Source of the DNA: JBMNFI01 sp050949225
GTDB taxonomy: Bacteria; Bacillota; Dehalobacteriia; UBA4068
Length of the DNA stretch: 64,000 bases
Direction of reading: 5' to 3'
NCBI GenBank assembly: GCA_050949225.1
Contig: JBMNFI010000001.1
Span: 62,001 to 126,000 of the forward strand
Shown: one piece after another, positions 60,841 to 64,000 of the stretch
Layout: each line of letters begins with the position of its first letter
Numbering within the stretch: the stretch's first letter is position 1
Translations under genes and position numbers: made by a program
The notes under the pieces: model-generated
Databases searched by the model: none
The model's input: only the letters and a program-made list of their open reading frames with translations
What the model was told of the DNA's origin: nothing

Positions 60841-60887
60841 CACCTGTTAAGACATGTTATATGTCAAAAATTGACAGATCCGGCGAC

Positions 60888-60916
60888 TTGCTTTATCTAG
60901 AGAAAAACTGTATAAT
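60888..60916 (+). promoter_or_regulatory. Promoter of 6S RNA
   Basis: TTGCTT (60888-60893), 17-nt spacer and TATAAT (60911-60916). Transcription is expected to begin near 60923-60927, just before the 5' closing stem. Confidence 0.75.
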
Positions 60917-60923
60917 TTAATTG

Positions 60924-61120
60924 TAAAATACCCTGCGATGTGCGTGAAAGTGCCGGTATGTTTTGACCGAACACCTTTTTTAAGGGAATCTAACTTCGTT
61001 TATGGACCGCCTGCCTTGACCCGGTAATGCGGCTCGGAGGACTCGGGAAGTAAGCGAGAGGATACCCACCTGCTTTGGGCAGGTTCAAAACTTCCGGATC
61101 TACGGCAAAGCGGGGTTTTT
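60924..61120 (+). ncRNA. ssrS: 6S RNA (SsrS), regulator of RNA polymerase
   Basis: The ends ACCCTGC (60930-60936) and GCGGGGT (61110-61116) pair and are followed by a T-tract. The 5' part CTGCGATGTGCGTGAAA resembles the E. coli 6S start CUGAGAUGUUCG; the 3' part has a CACCTGC-TTTG-GGCAGG hairpin followed by TTCAAAACTTCCGG, matching the 3' arm layout of 6S (hairpin then GUUCAAGGG). The central section 60960-61040 can form the open bubble that mimics a promoter. Length about 190 nt. No protein gene fits. It lies 49 nt before pyrF. Identification is by pattern and by eye. Confidence 0.8.
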
Positions 61121-61168
61121 ATGATATACTGTAGGACATGCTGTAGGATGAGCGAAAGGAATGAATTT

Positions 61169-61930
61169 ATGAAACAAGGATCTTTATTTGCTGCTGCCCG
61201 TGAAAAACTGATCGTGGCTTTGGATGTGTCCACCAGAAAAGAGGCTTTTGATTTGGTTAAGCTGCTGGATGGACATGTTGGCGCTTTTAAAATCGGTATG
61301 CAGCTTTACAATAGTGAGGGGCCGGATATTGTCCGTGATATCCAACTGTTGGGCGGTAAAGTATTTGTTGATTTGAAATTTCATGATATACCTAACACAG
61401 TGGCACAAGTTTGTCGCGTGATCACCGATCGCGGTGCATTCATGTTAACATTGCATGCCTCGGGCGGTTATAAAATGATGAAGGCGGCAGTTGACTCGAT
61501 CGCTGATCAAGCGGTTAAAATAGAGTGTACACCGCCGATTTCTTTAGCTGTAACGGTTCTAACCAGTATTAGTCAAGAGGATTTTAAAAAGGAAATGGGG
61601 ATCACTCGTCCTCTTGCCGACCAGGTTGTTCATTGGGCTAAACTGGCGCAAGAGGCCGGAATATCCGGTGTGGTCAGCTCGCCTTGGGAGATTACCTCGA
61701 TTCGCAAGGCTTGCGGTGATGATTTTATTATTGTGACACCGGGCGTTAGGCCCGTATGGTCTTTGGCTGATGATCAAAAGCGCATTATGACTCCTCAAGA
61801 AGCGGTAGAAAGAGGTGCCAGCTACTTGGTCGTGGGACGCCCGATTGCGGCAAATCCTGATCCGGTGGCGGCGGCACAAAAAATCGTCAATGAAATGGCT
61901 GAGGGATTGAAAAAAATAATAAAAAAATAA
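61169..61930 (+). CDS. pyrF: Orotidine 5'-phosphate decarboxylase
   Basis: 253 residues, last step to UMP. The catalytic Lys/Asp array is in VFVDLKFHDIPNTV near residue 72; the phosphate-binding end has TPGVRP and LVVGRPI. It belongs to the subgroup with VSSPWEI in the middle. ATG at 61169 has AAAGGA 8 nt before it; upstream in-frame codons lie between it and the 6S RNA gene and are not used. No other pyr genes are nearby. Confidence 0.94.
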   Translation: MKQGSLFAAAREKLIVALDVSTRKEAFDLVKLLDGHVGAFKIGMQLYNSEGPDIVRDIQLLGGKVFVDLKFHDIPNTVAQVCRVITDRGAFMLTLHASGGYKMMKAAVDSIADQAVKIECTPPISLAVTVLTSISQEDFKKEMGITRPLADQVVHWAKLAQEAGISGVVSSPWEITSIRKACGDDFIIVTPGVRPVWSLADDQKRIMTPQEAVERGASYLVVGRPIAANPDPVAAAQKIVNEMAEGLKKIIKK

Positions 61931-62018
61931 TAAAAAAGAGGCTGAGCATCACTCATATTTGGATGCGTACTGTAAAATATTATCAAGTAAATCGGCCCAA
62001 AACCCCATAAATATAGAT

Positions 62019-62056
62019 AACCCCCGACAACTTATTTACAGTTCTCCGGGGTTTTT
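62019..62056 (+). terminator. Terminator downstream of pyrF
   Basis: AACCCC (62019-62024) and GGGGTT (62048-62053), extended inward by GA/TC and AACT/AGTT pairs with two mismatches, and followed by TTTT. It lies 88 nt after pyrF, between convergent genes. Confidence 0.72.
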
Positions 62057-62062
62057 CGGTTT

Positions 62063-62542
62063 TTAGCGAGCATTAATTTTTAAACAGCGAATATTGGAAA
62101 AATGATAACTTGATAAGGGGCGATAATCGCTGTCATCGGAATGCGTGGCGATCAAGGTGTTGCTGAGGTTAGGTATATGGCCGGTTTCCACTGCCAGCAG
62201 AGAATGCCTGAAGGTATTTTCATGAAAAGCCAGCTGAACAACGTCAGCAATTTGAATTTTTTCTAGTTGAATCTCTTGTGCAAAGGGACCGCCGCCCTGA
62301 TTTTCGCACAAAAAATTGTATAGGTATTGTACACCGCTCCAAGCGGGGGCACGGTTAGCGGCATCAATATAATACCAGCCAAAGATAGGCTGGTAATTCA
62401 TTTTAGCCCCGCCGGCATGCAAACATTGAGAGATAAAGTTAGTACAATCGCCACCCATTCCGCTAAAATCCAGGTAGCGTGGATTGCGCTTAAAAGCCCA
62501 TTGATGAGCATATGCCACAGCTTGTTGGCGATTATAAACCAT
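62063..62542 (-). CDS. Amidase-domain protein (amidase_6 type)
   Basis: 159 residues made up of one putative amidase domain. The family signature GGDCTNFISQCLHAGG (putative nucleophile Cys) is near residue 32, GWYYID near 55 and a His in FRHSLLAVETGH. No signal peptide or membrane helix is seen, so it would act inside the cell or, in a spore-former, in the mother cell or forespore. AGGGGAGG site before the ATG. Its location after the rqcH gene gives no functional link. Confidence 0.82.
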   Translation of the reverse strand: MVYNRQQAVAYAHQWAFKRNPRYLDFSGMGGDCTNFISQCLHAGGAKMNYQPIFGWYYIDAANRAPAWSGVQYLYNFLCENQGGGPFAQEIQLEKIQIADVVQLAFHENTFRHSLLAVETGHIPNLSNTLIATHSDDSDYRPLSSYHFSNIRCLKINAR

Positions 62543-62622
62543 GATTTTGCCTCCCCTTAAAAGATCTATATGATAAAATATTCAAAGGACAGGCTCAATG
62601 TGAAAAAATTTGAGATAATTTA

Positions 62623-64000
62623 TCAAAGGCTGTGATCATCCGGTTTTTGGGGAGTGACATAAAGAGTTTTTTGCTCGAAATAGATAACCATGCCGGGCTT
62701 GGCGCCACGGGGTTTTTTCACCTGATCTGCAGTAGTATAATCGACCGGGACCTGACTGCTGGTTTGAGCCTTACTGTACCAGGCGGCGAGGCGAGCTGCC
62801 TCTTCAATAGTGGTCAAAGGGATTTCCTGATGGCCCGCTTTAATAATGACATGACTGCCGGGGATCTTTTGGGTATGCAGCCACAGGTCTTTTTTATCAG
62901 CCATTTTAAGGGTTAAACGGTCGTTTTGTTTATTGTTTCTGCCCACCAATATAGTAAAGCCGTCTTGAGAAAGAAAACTGCGGGGGGGCAAGGGTTTGTT
63001 TTTATTTTTATCAAGTTTTTTATGTGTTTTAAGATAGCCTTCTGCAGCTAGTTCAGATCTAATTTCAGCTAATTCTGCTAAATCTTGGCATTGCTCAATA
63101 TTGACCAATACGGAGGCCAGGTAAATTTCTTCTTGACGATTCTCTGTCAATTGTTCTTCAATCATTTTATGACCTTTTTTAGCTTTATTGTAAAGTCGAT
63201 AATAACGTTGTACATTAGCCGATGGAGTAAGCTCCGGTTTAAGCTCTATATCATAGATTTTACCGGGTTCATAGAAGCTTTCCAGTCTGATTGTTTCCAG
63301 GCCTTTTTCTAAAAGATAAAGATTGGCGGCCAATAAATCGCCGCACTCTTTGTAAGAATCACCGGCCTGACTTTTAGCAAAATCACGTTCCTGCAGCTTA
63401 ATCTTCTTTTTCAGACGATTGTGATGTGCTTTAATAATTTTTACCAGTTCGCGCTGATGATTATTAAATAGCTGCAAAGCTTCTTTATGTTTGTAGAAAT
63501 AATCCAAAAGCTGTGAAATACTGGAAAAATTCTCCTCTTCATTTTGCCAGATAAGCAGAGGGAAGGCTGCATAATCCAGCAATTTTTGCTTATGATAATG
63601 AATAACAGGCTGTGTTTCATGGTTATAGATGCTGTCAAGAGCCTGTTTGAGACGGCTGATTTCATAATGGCCGCAAGTTCCTACAATTGTTTTTTCCTCA
63701 AGATTGGCCCTTTTAACGGCTTCTTTAGCTAAAAGAGGTGAAAATCCGGCAGCTGTTTTGTTGATGGCCTCGGTCAAAATTGTCTCGGCGGGCAGCTGCC
63801 ATATTTTTCCCGCCAGCTGTTCCTCTTCCCAGCCCTTAAGCAGCCAACGATTTTGCGGTGGTGGGGGTATATATGCTTGCCCCGGCAGAACCTGTCGATG
63901 ACGGGACAGCTTATGAGAATATCTTTTAATGCCATCGATGATCAGATTGTCTTTATTAACCAGGATGATATTGCTGTGCTTACCCATAATTTCGATAATC
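62623..64000 (-). CDS. rqcH: NFACT-family ribosome quality-control factor RqcH, 5' end beyond window
   Basis: 458 residues are visible; the frame stays open to the window edge, where IIEIMGKHSNIILV shows the chain continues upstream (about 110-120 N-terminal residues are missing by family length). The protein adds alanine tails to stalled nascent chains on 50S subunits and was formerly called fibronectin-binding protein. The NFACT-N part is followed by helix-hairpin-helix and coiled-coil regions (about 160-310 of the visible part) and the C-terminal NFACT-R domain with DLWLHTQKIPGSHVII. Confidence 0.9.
   Translation of the reverse strand, partial: IIEIMGKHSNIILVNKDNLIIDGIKRYSHKLSRHRQVLPGQAYIPPPPQNRWLLKGWEEEQLAGKIWQLPAETILTEAINKTAAGFSPLLAKEAVKRANLEEKTIVGTCGHYEISRLKQALDSIYNHETQPVIHYHKQKLLDYAAFPLLIWQNEEENFSSISQLLDYFYKHKEALQLFNNHQRELVKIIKAHHNRLKKKIKLQERDFAKSQAGDSYKECGDLLAANLYLLEKGLETIRLESFYEPGKIYDIELKPELTPSANVQRYYRLYNKAKKGHKMIEEQLTENRQEEIYLASVLVNIEQCQDLAELAEIRSELAAEGYLKTHKKLDKNKNKPLPPRSFLSQDGFTILVGRNNKQNDRLTLKMADKKDLWLHTQKIPGSHVIIKAGHQEIPLTTIEEAARLAAWYSKAQTSSQVPVDYTTADQVKKPRGAKPGMVIYFEQKTLYVTPQKPDDHSL

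Noticed and set aside
60841..61168. Small protein gene or minus-strand open frame 61000-61233 in the gap before pyrF
   Set aside because: The stretch forms an RNA with paired ends, own promoter and T-tract that matches 6S RNA; the open frames are accidental.
1..64000. CRISPR arrays, insertion sequences, prophage or integrase genes
   Set aside because: No spaced direct repeats, transposase motifs or terminal inverted repeats were found when reading through; all genes are of chromosomal housekeeping or metabolic type.

Overview
The window comes from a low-GC, strictly anaerobic, endospore-forming member of the Bacillota (Clostridia- or Negativicutes-like). The evidence is a GerA-type germinant receptor operon, a T-box leader, AAGGAGG-type ribosome binding sites with frequent TTG/GTG starts, an S-layer-homology protein, PPi-dependent phosphofructokinase, single-chain PurL, a DnaD/DnaI-like pair and a ferredoxin-type membrane [NiFe] hydrogenase. 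No phage, insertion sequence or CRISPR array was seen. Nearly all genes look intact; the first and last are cut by the window edges.

Layout. 1-7.3 kb: a cut, disordered minus-strand protein, a DUF815 ATPase overlapping a tandem pair of MFS transporters, then a minus-strand group (lipoprotein; DUF454 protein and tyrS). 7.4-15 kb: an aldo/keto reductase-ferredoxin fusion and the purine cluster purE-B-M-N-H-D, closed by a strong terminator. purL lies alone at 40-44 kb on the other strand, and purC and purF are not here. 15-24 kb: gerA-C-B, yerC plus a HisA-like TIM barrel, then pcrA and ligA. This resembles the Bacillus pur-yerC-pcrB-pcrA-ligA neighbourhood, with the HisA-like gene where pcrB would be.

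24.3-40.3 kb is the most interesting part. hypA-B-F-C-D-E supply NiFe(CN)2CO cofactor assembly. They are followed, behind a near-consensus promoter, by a 12-gene operon encoding homologues of all eleven core complex I subunits (three antiporter-like L/M/N, J, K, A, B, C, D, H, I) plus a HycI-type maturation protease. The D-like subunit keeps both CxxC pairs of a real [NiFe] site, and there is no NuoEFG, formate dehydrogenase or CO dehydrogenase. The locus therefore looks like a complex-I-shaped, ferredoxin-linked, ion-pumping hydrogenase. It carries a NuoA homologue, a subunit the classical Ech/Mbh/Hyc/Hyf enzymes lack.

40-64 kb is mostly housekeeping: purL, a CPBP protease, cyclophilin, pfp, tRNA-Gln(CTG), an SLH surface protein, tRNA-Pro(TGG), an aminotransferase, a DnaD-like/DnaI-like pair, HAD and nitrilase-family hydrolases, rel, dtd, an MBL hydrolase, T-box-controlled hisS-aspS, a 6S RNA gene directly before pyrF, an amidase-domain protein and the cut rqcH/NFACT gene.
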